Below are positions 6,965 to 15,991 of a DNA stretch of 64,000 nt, piece by piece. The DNA lies in NCBI GenBank assembly GCA_910584615.1, contig CAJUAM010000001.1, forward strand, positions 62,001-126,000. Reading direction: 5' to 3'. Origin of the DNA: an uncultured Dorea sp. (GTDB taxonomy: Bacteria > Bacillota > Clostridia > Lachnospirales > Lachnospiraceae). The stretch's first letter is position 1. Each line of letters begins with the position of its first letter. Below the pieces are notes generated by a model, which saw only the letters and a program-made list of their open reading frames with translations, ran no database searches and was not told where the DNA came from. A program made the translations under genes and the position numbers.

Positions 6965-9446
6965 CAGTCCTGAATGGGAGAAACGTGGTATTGTGACACC
7001 CGGATATGATATTGGAAGCATGAGGGAGAGAACGAAAGAGAAGCCAGAGTGGATCCATTTTGGAGCAGGCAACATATTTCGTGCTTTTCCGGCGGCTGTT
7101 CTTGACCGGCTTTTAGGAAATGGGACAGAGGACAGGGGACTTATCGTAGCAGAGGGCTTTGATACTGAGATTATAGATAAGATCTATACACCATGTGATG
7201 ACCTAAGTCTTCTGGTCACACTTAAAGGCGACGGATCTATGGAAAAAAGGATCATAGCCAGTGTGGCGGAATCGCTTACGATGGAAAGAGAGCGCAGGGA
7301 AGATACCAGGCGTTTGAAAGAGATCTTTTGCAGTACCACACTTAAGATGGCAAGTTTTACGATTACGGAGAAGGGTTATAAGCTTCGGGATGTGTCAGGG
7401 ACATATTTCAAGGCAATCGAAGAGGATTTTTTGTCAGGACCGTCCTGTGCTGAAAGTTATATGGGAAAGGTAGCAGCTCTTTGTTATGAGCGCTATCTGG
7501 CAGGAGCTTTGCCTATTGCCATGGTCAGTATGGATAATTTTTCCCATAACGGCGATAAGCTGAAAACGGCAGTACAGACCTTTGCCAAAGAATGGGAGCA
7601 GCGGGGATTGGCAGAAGCAGGATTTCTTGCATATCTCGAAGATAAAGAAAAGGTGTCCTTTCCATGGACGATGATCGATAAGATTACGCCAAGACCGGAC
7701 GAGAAAGTAGAAAAGATGCTTAAATCAGACGGGATTTCAGGGATTTCTCCGGTCATCACCTCGAAACATACGTATATCGCGCCGTTTGTGAATGCGGAGG
7801 AGTGCCAGTATCTTGTAATCGAAGATCATTTTCCGGCAGGAAGGCCGCGGCTTGAAAAGGGCGGCATGATTTTTACATCCCGGGATACGGTAGATAAAGT
7901 AGAGCGGATGAAAGTGTGTACCTGTCTGAACCCGCTGCATACAGCGCTGGCTGTTTTTGGATGTCTTCTTTCTTATGACAAGATTTATCAAGAGATGGAG
8001 GATCCTGTTCTTCGGAAACTGGTTTCTGATATCGGATATCAGGAGGGGCTTCCTGTTGTGACAGATCCGGGTATCATCAGTCCGGAAAAATTCATAGACG
8101 AAGTATTGAAAGAGAGGATTCCGAATCCTTTTATGCCGGATACACCTCAGCGGATCGCCACAGATACCTCCCAAAAACTGTCTATCCGTTTTGGAGAAAC
8201 GGTAAAGGCATATATAGACAGAGGGATGGATATCTCAAGGCTTCGCCTGATCCCTCTTGTATTCGCGGGGTGGTGCAGGTACCTGATGGGGATTGATGAT
8301 TCAGGGAATGATTTTGAAATCAGTCCGGACCCTCTGTATGATGGATTGAGAAAACATCTGGAGGGAATCAGGCTGAAAGACACAGGTCCTTTTACTAAGC
8401 AGTTAAGGCCGATTTTATCAAATGAGGCAATTTTCGGTGTTGATCTGTATCAGGCTGGTCTGGGGGAAATCACAGAAAATTACTTTGTCAGGATGGTATC
8501 AGAAAAAGGTGCCGTAAGAAGCACGTTGGAAAGATGTGTTCTGGGAGAGAGAGCCGCATTATTAAGCCAGATATCAAAGACAGGGATCATCCCGGTTGTA
8601 GTGCTGGAAAAAGAGACAGAGGCTTTGCCGGTAGCAAAGGCTTTAAGAGATGGAGGGATCAACTGCGCGGAAGTGACGTTTAGGACTGAGGCTGCCGGGG
8701 AATCTATAAGGAGGATTGTTAATGAATATCCGGATATGCTGGTGGGAGCAGGAACGATTCTTAGTATTGAACAGGTAGACAGGGCAGTAGATGCCGGAGC
8801 AAGGTTTATCGTCACTCCGGGATATAATCCAAAGGTAGTGGATTACTGTGTTACAAAAGGAATACCGGTTGTACCGGGATGTATGGACACCAATGCTATT
8901 GAAATGGCACTGGAGGCAGGGCTTGATACGGTAAAGTTTTTCCCTGCGCAGGCTGCGGGAGGATTAGCAATGCTGAAAGCTCTGGCAGGACCTTATGTGA
9001 ATCTTAAGTTCATGCCGACAGGAGGCATTAACGCGGAGAATCTTATAGAATATCTTGCGTATGATAAAATAGCTGCCTGCGGCGGCAGCTGGATGGTAAA
9101 GCCTTCACTGATCAGAGAAAAGAGGTTCGATGAGATTACTGCGATCACCAAAGAAGCAGTACAGAAAATGCTTGGCTTTGAACTCCTTCATATTGATGTG
9201 GAACTAAAGGAGAAAGAGACATTGGGTTATCTTAATAAGCTGATTCATGTATCGAACGGACAGGAACCCAAAAACTTTAAAGAAATCACCGTAGGAGTAA
9301 ACAGTGTTGAAAGAGCGGCATATTATCTGGAGCAGCAGGGAGTCTGTTTTGACAGGAGGACAGCGAAGTATAGGAAAGGAAAGCTTTATACGATCTGCTT
9401 TAGGGATAAAACGGACGGATTTGTCATTCGTATGGTGCAGAAGTAG
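6936..9446 (+). CDS. Fusion protein: fructuronate reductase (UxuB-type) plus KDPG/KHG aldolase (Eda) with VOC-like tail
   Basis: A single 836-codon frame joins two pathway enzymes. Residues about 1-535 are a long-chain polyol dehydrogenase with the nucleotide-binding FGAGNIFRAF, the DNFSHNG motif and LNPLHTALAVFG, matching mannonate oxidoreductase. Residues about 540-745 are KDPG aldolase: Glu579 in EVTFRT, the GAGT loop, the Schiff-base Lys667 in VKFFPAQ and PTGGI. Residues about 746-836 resemble the glyoxalase-like tail seen on many Firmicute Eda proteins. It would reduce fructuronate to mannonate and cleave 2-keto-3-deoxy-6-phosphogluconate. ATG 6936 has AAAGGAAA 7-8 bases upstream. No stop or frameshift separates the domains. 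Confidence 0.93.
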   Translation: MLELRMSQLDSPEWEKRGIVTPGYDIGSMRERTKEKPEWIHFGAGNIFRAFPAAVLDRLLGNGTEDRGLIVAEGFDTEIIDKIYTPCDDLSLLVTLKGDGSMEKRIIASVAESLTMERERREDTRRLKEIFCSTTLKMASFTITEKGYKLRDVSGTYFKAIEEDFLSGPSCAESYMGKVAALCYERYLAGALPIAMVSMDNFSHNGDKLKTAVQTFAKEWEQRGLAEAGFLAYLEDKEKVSFPWTMIDKITPRPDEKVEKMLKSDGISGISPVITSKHTYIAPFVNAEECQYLVIEDHFPAGRPRLEKGGMIFTSRDTVDKVERMKVCTCLNPLHTALAVFGCLLSYDKIYQEMEDPVLRKLVSDIGYQEGLPVVTDPGIISPEKFIDEVLKERIPNPFMPDTPQRIATDTSQKLSIRFGETVKAYIDRGMDISRLRLIPLVFAGWCRYLMGIDDSGNDFEISPDPLYDGLRKHLEGIRLKDTGPFTKQLRPILSNEAIFGVDLYQAGLGEITENYFVRMVSEKGAVRSTLERCVLGERAALLSQISKTGIIPVVVLEKETEALPVAKALRDGGINCAEVTFRTEAAGESIRRIVNEYPDMLVGAGTILSIEQVDRAVDAGARFIVTPGYNPKVVDYCVTKGIPVVPGCMDTNAIEMALEAGLDTVKFFPAQAAGGLAMLKALAGPYVNLKFMPTGGINAENLIEYLAYDKIAACGGSWMVKPSLIREKRFDEITAITKEAVQKMLGFELLHIDVELKEKETLGYLNKLIHVSNGQEPKNFKEITVGVNSVERAAYYLEQQGVCFDRRTAKYRKGKLYTICFRDKTDGFVIRMVQK

Positions 9447-9470
9447 AGAAATCTGGAGGAGGGATATATA

Positions 9471-10496
9471 ATGGCGAAAAGAGTTGTGACATTTGGAGAG
9501 ATCATGCTCAGACTTGCGCCGGAAGGATACTATCGATTTGTGCAGGCTGAGAGATATCAGGCTCTGTATGGGGGCGGGGAAGCAAACGTAGCAGTATCTT
9601 TGAGTAATTATGGAATGGATGCTGCATTTGTGACAAAGCTTCCGGAGCATGAGATCGGACAGGCAGGAGTCAATGCCCTGCGCCGCTTTGGAGTGGATAC
9701 ATCCTGCATAATCAGAGGCGGGGACCGTGTCGGGATATATTATATGGAAAAAGGTGCTTCCCAGAGGCCGTCAAAAGTGATCTATGACAGGGCAGGCAGT
9801 TCTATTGCGCAGGCAGAGATAAAGGATTTTGATTGGGAAAAGATTTTAAGAGGGGCGGACTGGTTCCATTTTACAGGGATTACGCCGGCTCTTAAAGGAA
9901 ATCTTCCGGCTATCTGTCTGGAAGCGGTCAAGAAGGCAAAGGAAATGGGGATCACGGTATCGTGTGATCTGAATTACAGAAAAAAACTGTGGACAAAACA
10001 AGAAGCAAGAAAGACGATGGAAGCGCTGTGCGGGTATGTAGATGTGTGTATCGCTAATGAAGAGGATGCAAGCGATGTGTTTGGGATCAAGGCAGAGGAT
10101 ACGGATGTTACCAGCGGAAAAGTAAACCATGATGGGTATAAAAGTGTTGCCAGGCAGCTGGCAGAGCGCTTTGGATTTTCCAAAGTGGCCATCACTCTTA
10201 GGGAATCTCTTTCTGCAAATGATAACGGATGGTCAGCAATGCTTTATGATGGCGGGCAGTATTATTTCAGTAAGAGGTATCTTATGCATATTGTGGACCG
10301 TGTGGGCGGCGGCGACAGCTTTGGCGGCGGTTTGATCTATGCTCTTTCCGAAGGGTACGGCCCTCAGGAGGTTATTGAATTTGCGGCGGCGGCGTCATGC
10401 CTGAAGCATACGGTCGAAGGAGACTTTAATATGGTGAGCGCAGAGGAAGTAAAGAAGCTTTCAAAAGGTGATGGTTCCGGAAGAGTTCAAAGATAA
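9471..10496 (+). CDS. kdgK: 2-keto-3-deoxygluconate kinase
   Basis: A 341-residue PfkB-family sugar kinase that phosphorylates 2-keto-3-deoxygluconate to the 6-phosphate, the substrate of the aldolase domain encoded just upstream. The N-terminal signature GGGEANVAVSLSNYG is near residue 37 and the anion-hole/catalytic-base motif VGGGDSFGGG near residue 283. Start ATG 9471 follows GGAGGAGGG. The position between the uxuB-eda fusion and uxaA fits KdgK rather than fructokinase. Confidence 0.93.
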   Translation: MAKRVVTFGEIMLRLAPEGYYRFVQAERYQALYGGGEANVAVSLSNYGMDAAFVTKLPEHEIGQAGVNALRRFGVDTSCIIRGGDRVGIYYMEKGASQRPSKVIYDRAGSSIAQAEIKDFDWEKILRGADWFHFTGITPALKGNLPAICLEAVKKAKEMGITVSCDLNYRKKLWTKQEARKTMEALCGYVDVCIANEEDASDVFGIKAEDTDVTSGKVNHDGYKSVARQLAERFGFSKVAITLRESLSANDNGWSAMLYDGGQYYFSKRYLMHIVDRVGGGDSFGGGLIYALSEGYGPQEVIEFAAAASCLKHTVEGDFNMVSAEEVKKLSKGDGSGRVQR

Positions 10497-10531
10497 ATAT
10501 AGGTACATAAACCATAAAATAAGGAAACAAA

Positions 10532-12013
10532 ATGCAGAAATATATTAAGATCCATCCGGCAGATAAAGTTGCTGTGGCACTCTGCCGGCTGGAGGCAGGA
10601 ACAAAAGTTTTTAACTGCGGGATAGAGATCATGATCTTAGAGGATATCCCGCAGGGACATAAATTCGCGCTTGAAGATATGGACAAAGGGGAGTCCGTAA
10701 TCAAATATGGCAGTCCGATCGGGATTGCTCTGTCTATGATCCGGGCAGGAGAATGGGTCCACACACATAATATGAGAACGGCTCTTAGGGATACTTTACA
10801 GTATACGTACGATAGAAAAGACAGCTGTGCGGCTCTTGCAGAGAAACGGTATTTTCAAGGGTATAAAAGAGCAGATGGCAGAGTGGGAGTACGAAATGAA
10901 ATATGGATCATCCCAACGGTAGGCTGTGTAAACAATGTGGTCTGGGCTGTTCATCGGCAGTCGGTGAGTCTGGTTAAGGGAAGTGTTGAAGCAGTCGCTG
11001 CCTTTTCCCATCCTTACGGGTGTTCGCAGATGGGCGAGGATCAGGAAAATACAAGGAAGATCCTGGCAGGTCTTATCAATCATCCGAATGCGGGCGGGGT
11101 ACTAGTGCTGGGGCTTGGGTGTGAGAACAGTAATATAGATGAATTGAAAAAGTATATCGGTCCTTATGATGAAAGAAGAGTAAAATTTTTGAATGCGCAG
11201 GATTCAGAGGACGAGATAGAGGATGCGCTTTTTCTGATCAAAGAATTGATCAGTTATGCAGGCAGTATAGAACGTAAGCCGGTTCCGTTAAGTGAATTGA
11301 TCATCGGTTTAAAATGCGGCGGTTCAGATGGATTGTCAGGTATCACTGCCAATCCTGCTGTCGGCGTGTGCTCAGATCTTTTGGCAGCGCAGGATGGCAC
11401 CGCGATCCTTACAGAGGTACCGGAGATGTTCGGGGCGGAGACGATTCTGATGAACCGCTGTGCGGATAAAGAGTTATTTGAAAAGACTGTTTCTATGGTC
11501 AATGATTTTAAATGTTATTTTAAAAGTCATGATCAGGTAATCTATGAGAACCCGTCTCCGGGAAATAAGAAGGGCGGAATCTCTACACTGGAAGACAAAT
11601 CTATGGGATGTGTCCAGAAATCAGGAAATGCGCCTGTCACAGATGTGTTAGCTTACGGTGAGTCTGTAAAGACCAGAGGGTTAAATCTTCTCAGCGCTCC
11701 CGGCAATGATCTGGTTGCTTCAACAGCTTTGGCGGCATCGGGAGCGCATATTGTACTGTTCACGACAGGGAGAGGAACTCCTTTTGCCTCTCCGGTCCCT
11801 ACGATAAAGATTTCCAGTAATTCAGATCTCTTTCACAAAAAGAAGGGGTGGATAGACTTTGACTGCGGAGTTATGATAGAGGGAGAGGAGCTTTCACACG
11901 TGGGAGGAGAGCTTTTCGATTATGTGATATCTGTAGCCTCCGGCGAAAAAGTGAAGTCGGAAATGCTTGGTTTTCGTGATATGGCAATATTTAAACAGGG
12001 TGTGACACTTTAG
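10532..12013 (+). CDS. uxaA: Altronate dehydratase
   Basis: A 493-residue UxaA-family enzyme that dehydrates D-altronate to 2-keto-3-deoxygluconate in the galacturonate branch. The N-terminal SAF domain occupies about residues 1-95 (ending THNMRT), and the large C-terminal domain contains RVGVRNEIWIIPTVGCVN, HPYGCSQMGED, LGLGCENSN and GLKCGGSDGLSGITANPA. Both domains are present in one chain, as in Escherichia coli. It follows kdgK by 35 bases with an AAGGAA site. Confidence 0.96.
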   Translation: MQKYIKIHPADKVAVALCRLEAGTKVFNCGIEIMILEDIPQGHKFALEDMDKGESVIKYGSPIGIALSMIRAGEWVHTHNMRTALRDTLQYTYDRKDSCAALAEKRYFQGYKRADGRVGVRNEIWIIPTVGCVNNVVWAVHRQSVSLVKGSVEAVAAFSHPYGCSQMGEDQENTRKILAGLINHPNAGGVLVLGLGCENSNIDELKKYIGPYDERRVKFLNAQDSEDEIEDALFLIKELISYAGSIERKPVPLSELIIGLKCGGSDGLSGITANPAVGVCSDLLAAQDGTAILTEVPEMFGAETILMNRCADKELFEKTVSMVNDFKCYFKSHDQVIYENPSPGNKKGGISTLEDKSMGCVQKSGNAPVTDVLAYGESVKTRGLNLLSAPGNDLVASTALAASGAHIVLFTTGRGTPFASPVPTIKISSNSDLFHKKKGWIDFDCGVMIEGEELSHVGGELFDYVISVASGEKVKSEMLGFRDMAIFKQGVTL

Positions 12014-12029
12014 AGAAAGAGGGCAGGAA

Positions 12030-13505
12030 ATGACGATGGAACAATTAAAGTATCAGACACTTGAAAATCTGGGATATGACGGATATATTTTAAAGACTGC
12101 TCCAGAGAGGGTGCTGCAGTTTGGGGAAGGTAATTTCCTGCGTGCTTTTGCGGATTATTTTATTGATGTTATGAATGAAAAGGCCGGTTTTAACAGTAAG
12201 GTTATCATGGTGCAGCCGTCTTCTGACAAAGCAGACCGCGCGGATAAAATGAACAGTCAGGAGGGGCTTTATACATTATATCTGCGCGGATATGAAAATG
12301 GAAAAAGAGTGGATAAAAAGAGAGTGATCTCTTGTGTGAGCCGATGCTTAAATATGAAAAGGGACTATGAAGCAGTAATGGCTTGTGCTGATAATCCTGA
12401 ACTTAGATACATTGTATGCAATACAACTGAATCTGGAATCGTCTATCATCCGGACTGCGGATTTAAAGATGCGCCGCCGCGGACCTACCCGGCAAAATTA
12501 ACGCAGTTTTTATACCGCCGTTTTCAAAGATTTGGGACGAAAGAAGGGAAGGGGTTTTTGATACTGCCCTGTGAATTGATTGATGATAACGGCAGAGAGT
12601 TGAAAGAATGTGTGTTAAAGTATGCTTTACAATGGGAACTGGGCGAGGGATTCATATCTTGGGTTGAGAAGGAAAATATATTTTGTTCAACGCTTGTGGA
12701 CCGTATAGTAACCGGTTATCCGCAAAAGGAAGCTGAGGCTATGCAAAGGGACAATAAGTATGAGGATCATTTTATTGATACGGGGGAAATATACGGTTCA
12801 TGGATCATACAGGCTCCGGAATGGATAGGAAAGGAGCTTCCCTTTGAAAAGTCGGGGCTTCCGATACAGATTGTAAAAGACTATAAACCTTATAGAGAAA
12901 GGAAGGTACGGATCCTTAACGGAGCACATACTTCTATGGCGCTTGGGGCTTATCTTTCGGGAAAAGAGATTGTAAGGGAATGTATGGAGGACAAGGAGAT
13001 TTCCGGGTTTGTAAAAAAGCTGCTTTACGATGAAGTTATTCCGACTCTTTCACTTTTGGAGGAGGACTGTAAACAGTTTGCGGATGCAGTAATAGAGCGT
13101 TTTAAAAATCCTTTTATTGATCATGGGCTTTTGTCTATATCCTTGAATTCTACTTCCAAGTGGAGAACGAGAGTACTGCCTTCCTTGAAGGATTATTTGG
13201 AAAAATACGAAAAACTGCCTGAGTGTATGACAGCATCTTTTGCGTTCTACATAGCTTTTTACAAGGGAGATAAACTTACAGAGACTAAGCTGACCGCCAA
13301 ACGGGCGGACGGAAGATTATATGAGATTTCCGATGAGCAAAAAGTGCTGGAATTCTATTATCGGCATAAAGAGGATTCTGTGGAAGAACTGGTACACGCG
13401 GTGTGTGCCAATACAGAATTTTGGGGAGCGGATCTGTCAAAGATATTGGATTTCGAAAAAAAAGTAGTGAAAATTGTTAAATGTATTAAAGAGAATGAAA
13501 ACTAA
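12030..13505 (+). CDS. uxaB: Tagaturonate reductase (altronate oxidoreductase)
   Basis: A 491-residue long-chain mannitol-dehydrogenase-family protein that reduces D-tagaturonate to D-altronate with NADH. The N-terminal motif FGEGNFLRAFADYFID is typical of UxaB, and the catalytic helix region reads RILNGAHTSMALGAYL near residue 295. It differs clearly from the UxuB part of the fusion, so the operon has separate reductases for the two branches. The start may be ATG 12030 or ATG 12036; both have purine-rich sites. It is the last gene of the operon. Confidence 0.95.
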   Translation: MTMEQLKYQTLENLGYDGYILKTAPERVLQFGEGNFLRAFADYFIDVMNEKAGFNSKVIMVQPSSDKADRADKMNSQEGLYTLYLRGYENGKRVDKKRVISCVSRCLNMKRDYEAVMACADNPELRYIVCNTTESGIVYHPDCGFKDAPPRTYPAKLTQFLYRRFQRFGTKEGKGFLILPCELIDDNGRELKECVLKYALQWELGEGFISWVEKENIFCSTLVDRIVTGYPQKEAEAMQRDNKYEDHFIDTGEIYGSWIIQAPEWIGKELPFEKSGLPIQIVKDYKPYRERKVRILNGAHTSMALGAYLSGKEIVRECMEDKEISGFVKKLLYDEVIPTLSLLEEDCKQFADAVIERFKNPFIDHGLLSISLNSTSKWRTRVLPSLKDYLEKYEKLPECMTASFAFYIAFYKGDKLTETKLTAKRADGRLYEISDEQKVLEFYYRHKEDSVEELVHAVCANTEFWGADLSKILDFEKKVVKIVKCIKENEN

Positions 13506-13547
13506 GAGAAAATAGTTTTTTGATTGTAAACTGTAAAATAAAAATGG

Positions 13548-13576
13548 TTGACAATTATTTCCTCCTGTTATATAGT
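13548..13576 (+). promoter_or_regulatory. Promoter of the bioYBD operon
   Basis: A consensus -35 TTGACA (13548-13553) and a -10 TATAGT (13571-13576) are separated by 17 bases. The predicted start of transcription is near 13583, inside the loop of the dyad described next. It lies 42 bases after the uxaB stop. Confidence 0.8.
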
Positions 13577-13623
13577 TGTATAAGATCAATCTATCTGAAT
13601 ATACAGCTATATGACAGGAGGAA
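13559..13623 (+). promoter_or_regulatory. Long inverted repeat over the bioY -10 box and ribosome binding site
   Basis: Arms of 24 bases (13559-13582 and 13600-13623) are complementary except for two positions that would be G-U in RNA; the spacer is 17 bases. The left arm contains the -10 box and the right arm contains the ACAGGAGG ribosome binding site of bioY. From the predicted start of transcription only the right arm is transcribed, so a DNA operator for a biotin-responsive regulator is the likeliest reading. Read-through RNA from upstream would fold and hide the ribosome binding site. The half-sites do not match the usual GTTAAC core of BirA operators. Confidence 0.75.
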
Positions 13624-13629
13624 TTTATT

Positions 13630-14193
13630 ATGGAAGCAGCAGCTAAAAAAATCTCTACTAAGAATCTGGTTCTTTGCGGGATGTTCACTGCATTGACAGC
13701 TATCGGCGCGTTTATCCAGGTGCCGGTTCCGTATATGGACTATTTTACTCTGCAGTTCTTTTTTGTGCTGCTTGCCGGTCTGGTTTTAGGGGGACGAAAA
13801 GGAGCTCTGTCAGTAGGCTGCTATGTATTGCTCGGACTTTTCGGGCTTCCCATTTTTGCGGCGGGCGGCGGCATTGGATATGTACTTAGACCGAGCTTTG
13901 GATATCTTGTCGGATTTGTTGCTGCTGCTTATATGACAGGAACATTGAGCGAAAGATTAAAAGCAGGGACAAAAAATTATTTCCTTGCGTGTCTTTTGGG
14001 ATTTGCGGTCACCTATGGGATCGGAATTATTTATAAATATATGATTCTTAATTTTTATGCGGATACTCCGGCTACATGGGCTGTGATTCTTTTGTCTTGT
14101 TTCCCGTTAGATATGCCTGGTGATTTTATCTTATGTATTCTGGCATCAGGAGTGGGATACCGGTTTCGAAAAGCTGGATTTTACGCGGACTAA
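13630..14193 (+). CDS. bioY: Biotin transporter, ECF-type substrate-binding subunit BioY
   Basis: A 187-residue integral membrane protein with about six hydrophobic segments. The BioY family pattern is seen in ALTAIGAFIQVPVP near residue 21, the LGLFGLPIFAAGGGIGYVLRPSFGYLVGF region near residues 70-98 and the late DMPGDF segment. It captures biotin and works alone or with a shared energising module (EcfAT), which is not in this window. It heads the biotin operon and starts 9 bases after GGAGG. Confidence 0.95.
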   Translation: MEAAAKKISTKNLVLCGMFTALTAIGAFIQVPVPYMDYFTLQFFFVLLAGLVLGGRKGALSVGCYVLLGLFGLPIFAAGGGIGYVLRPSFGYLVGFVAAAYMTGTLSERLKAGTKNYFLACLLGFAVTYGIGIIYKYMILNFYADTPATWAVILLSCFPLDMPGDFILCILASGVGYRFRKAGFYAD

Positions 14194-14238
14194 AGTCTGT
14201 TATTACAAAAAGCGGCTGATATTTGGAGGGTGAAAAAG

Positions 14239-15210
14239 ATGTCGATCATACAAGAGATGAAAGAAAAAGTAAAAAATGGACAGGAACTGTCGAAAGAAGA
14301 AGCAATGGCACTGTATGAGGAACCTCTGGGAGAGCTTTGCCAGGCGGCGGATGAGATTAGACAGCAGTTCTGTGGGGACGGATTTGATATCTGTACGATT
14401 GTTAACGGAAAAAGCGGAAGGTGTTCGGAAAATTGCAAGTACTGTGCCCAGTCTGCGTACTACAACACTGCTGCAAAGGAATATCCGCTCCTTGATACGC
14501 GTGAGATTGTGAACCAGGCAAAATATAATGCAGACAGAGGAGTTCTCAGATATTCGATCGTAACCTCGGGGCGCGCGTTAAGTGATGACGAGGTAGGAAA
14601 GATGTGTGAAGCCATCCGGGCAATTAAGCGAGAGGTTGATATTGAGGTATGTGTATCTTTTGGGCTTCTGGATGAAGCACAGTTTAGAAGGGTCAAAGAG
14701 GCCGGGGCAGTCAGAGTGCATAATAATCTTGAGACATCCCGGAAGAATTTTCCGAATGTCTGTACGAGCCATACTTTTGACGACAAGGCAGCGGCTATAA
14801 AGGCGGCGAAGGCAGCAGGTCTTTCTGTGTGCAGCGGCGGCATTATGGGACTGGGGGAGACGAAGGAAGACCGGATTGATATGGCATTTTCCCTGAAGGA
14901 ACTTGGGGTGAAAAGTGTTCCGGTGAATATGCTGAACCCGATTCCGGGAACTCCCTATGAGAATAATAGGAAACTTACTAAGGAAGACATGCAGCGCATC
15001 GTGGCAGTGTACCGCTTTATTCTTCCGGATGCGTCCATCCGTCTGGCAGGCGGACGGGGACTTATGGAGGATAAAGGTGAGAGCTGTTTTCAATCCGGCG
15101 CGAATGCGGTTATTTCCGGAGATATGCTGACTACATCAGGATACACGATCGAATCAGATATGGACATGATCGAGAGATTAGGCTATAAGGCGGTGCTGTG
15201 CAATGGGTAA
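14239..15210 (+). CDS. bioB: Biotin synthase
   Basis: A 323-residue radical SAM enzyme that inserts sulfur into dethiobiotin. The SAM-binding cluster motif CSENCKYCAQS (CxxxCxxC) lies near residues 58-68, and family segments include SIVTSGRALSD, VCVSFGLL, HNLETS (here with Asn-Asn before it), CSGGIMGLGE and PVNMLNPIPGTP. ATG 14239 is chosen with GGAGGG 8 bases upstream; a GTG at 14230 overlaps that site and is unlikely. It overlaps bioD by 8 bases. Confidence 0.97.
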   Translation: MSIIQEMKEKVKNGQELSKEEAMALYEEPLGELCQAADEIRQQFCGDGFDICTIVNGKSGRCSENCKYCAQSAYYNTAAKEYPLLDTREIVNQAKYNADRGVLRYSIVTSGRALSDDEVGKMCEAIRAIKREVDIEVCVSFGLLDEAQFRRVKEAGAVRVHNNLETSRKNFPNVCTSHTFDDKAAAIKAAKAAGLSVCSGGIMGLGETKEDRIDMAFSLKELGVKSVPVNMLNPIPGTPYENNRKLTKEDMQRIVAVYRFILPDASIRLAGGRGLMEDKGESCFQSGANAVISGDMLTTSGYTIESDMDMIERLGYKAVLCNG

Positions 15211-15871
15211 AGGTCTATTTATTACCGGAACAGGGACAGATGTGGGGAAAACTTATATTACAGCATTGATGGTAAAAAAGTTAAACGATGCCGGATTGTC
15301 GGCGGGATATTATAAGGCAGCGATATCCGGGGCAAAGAGCGTTGAAGAAAGTGATGCCGGATATGTAAAAAGGATATCAGGCATCAGTCAGCCGGATGAG
15401 CTGCTTCTTTCTTATCTGTATGAGATAGCGGTGTCCCCTCATCTTGCAGCGAGGCTTAACGGGAATCCGGCAGATATCAACAGGATCAGAGAAGATTATG
15501 GGCATGTCCTGAAAGCGTATGACTATGTTACAGTAGAAGGCAGCGGGGGGATCGTGTGTCCTATCCGCTGTGATGAAGGGCAGGAGATATTTCTTACGGA
15601 CATTATAAAGATGCTGGGACTTTCTGCTGTGATCGTGGCGGATGCAGGACTTGGGACGATCAATGCAGCAGTGCTGACAGCAGAATATCTTAAGAACCAC
15701 GGTATAGAAGCAAAGGGAGTTATTGTGAACAATTATGGCGGGGGCATTATGCAGGAAGACAATATCAGGATGATAGAAGAACTGACAGGCCTTCCTATAG
15801 TAGCGCTTGTGGGTAAAGGAGATACACAACTGGATATAGATATTGAGATTTTGACGGCACTTTATGAGTAA
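15203..15871 (+). CDS. bioD: Dethiobiotin synthetase
   Basis: A 222-residue ATP-dependent enzyme that closes the ureido ring of 7,8-diaminopelargonate to give dethiobiotin. The P-loop variant GTGTDVGKT is at about residues 8-16, with a conserved VEGSGG segment near residue 112 and VNNY near residue 174. The bioA, bioF and pimelate genes are absent from the operon, so BioD must depend on diaminopelargonate from elsewhere. Its stop codon lies in the loop-proximal arm of a terminator. Confidence 0.95.
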   Translation: MGKGLFITGTGTDVGKTYITALMVKKLNDAGLSAGYYKAAISGAKSVEESDAGYVKRISGISQPDELLLSYLYEIAVSPHLAARLNGNPADINRIREDYGHVLKAYDYVTVEGSGGIVCPIRCDEGQEIFLTDIIKMLGLSAVIVADAGLGTINAAVLTAEYLKNHGIEAKGVIVNNYGGGIMQEDNIRMIEELTGLPIVALVGKGDTQLDIDIEILTALYE

Positions 15872-15883
15872 AGTGCTCTTTTT
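15857..15883 (+). terminator. Intrinsic terminator of the bioYBD operon
   Basis: An 8-base stem GCACTTTA/TAAAGTGC (15857-15864 and 15869-15876) with a 4-base loop is followed by TCTTTTT. The hairpin includes the bioD stop codon. Confidence 0.8.
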
Positions 15884-15892
15884 ACCATTCCA

Positions 15893-15955
15893 AATGTAAC
15901 ATATTATTGAAAAATGTAATATTACATTGAAATGAAAATTTGCCGGAAGTATAAT
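15893..15955 (+). promoter_or_regulatory. Promoter and palindromic operator of the GH13 gene
   Basis: A -35 TTGAAA (15927-15932) and -10 TATAAT (15950-15955) are 17 bases apart. A perfect 16-base palindrome AATGTAATATTACATT (15913-15928) touches the -35 box, and a further half-site AATGTAAC lies 20 bases upstream (15893-15900). This arrangement suggests a dimeric repressor or activator that controls the gene; its identity is unknown. Confidence 0.7.
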
Positions 15956-15991
15956 GAAAACAACGAAAAATATAAAGGCAAGGAGTAGCAT

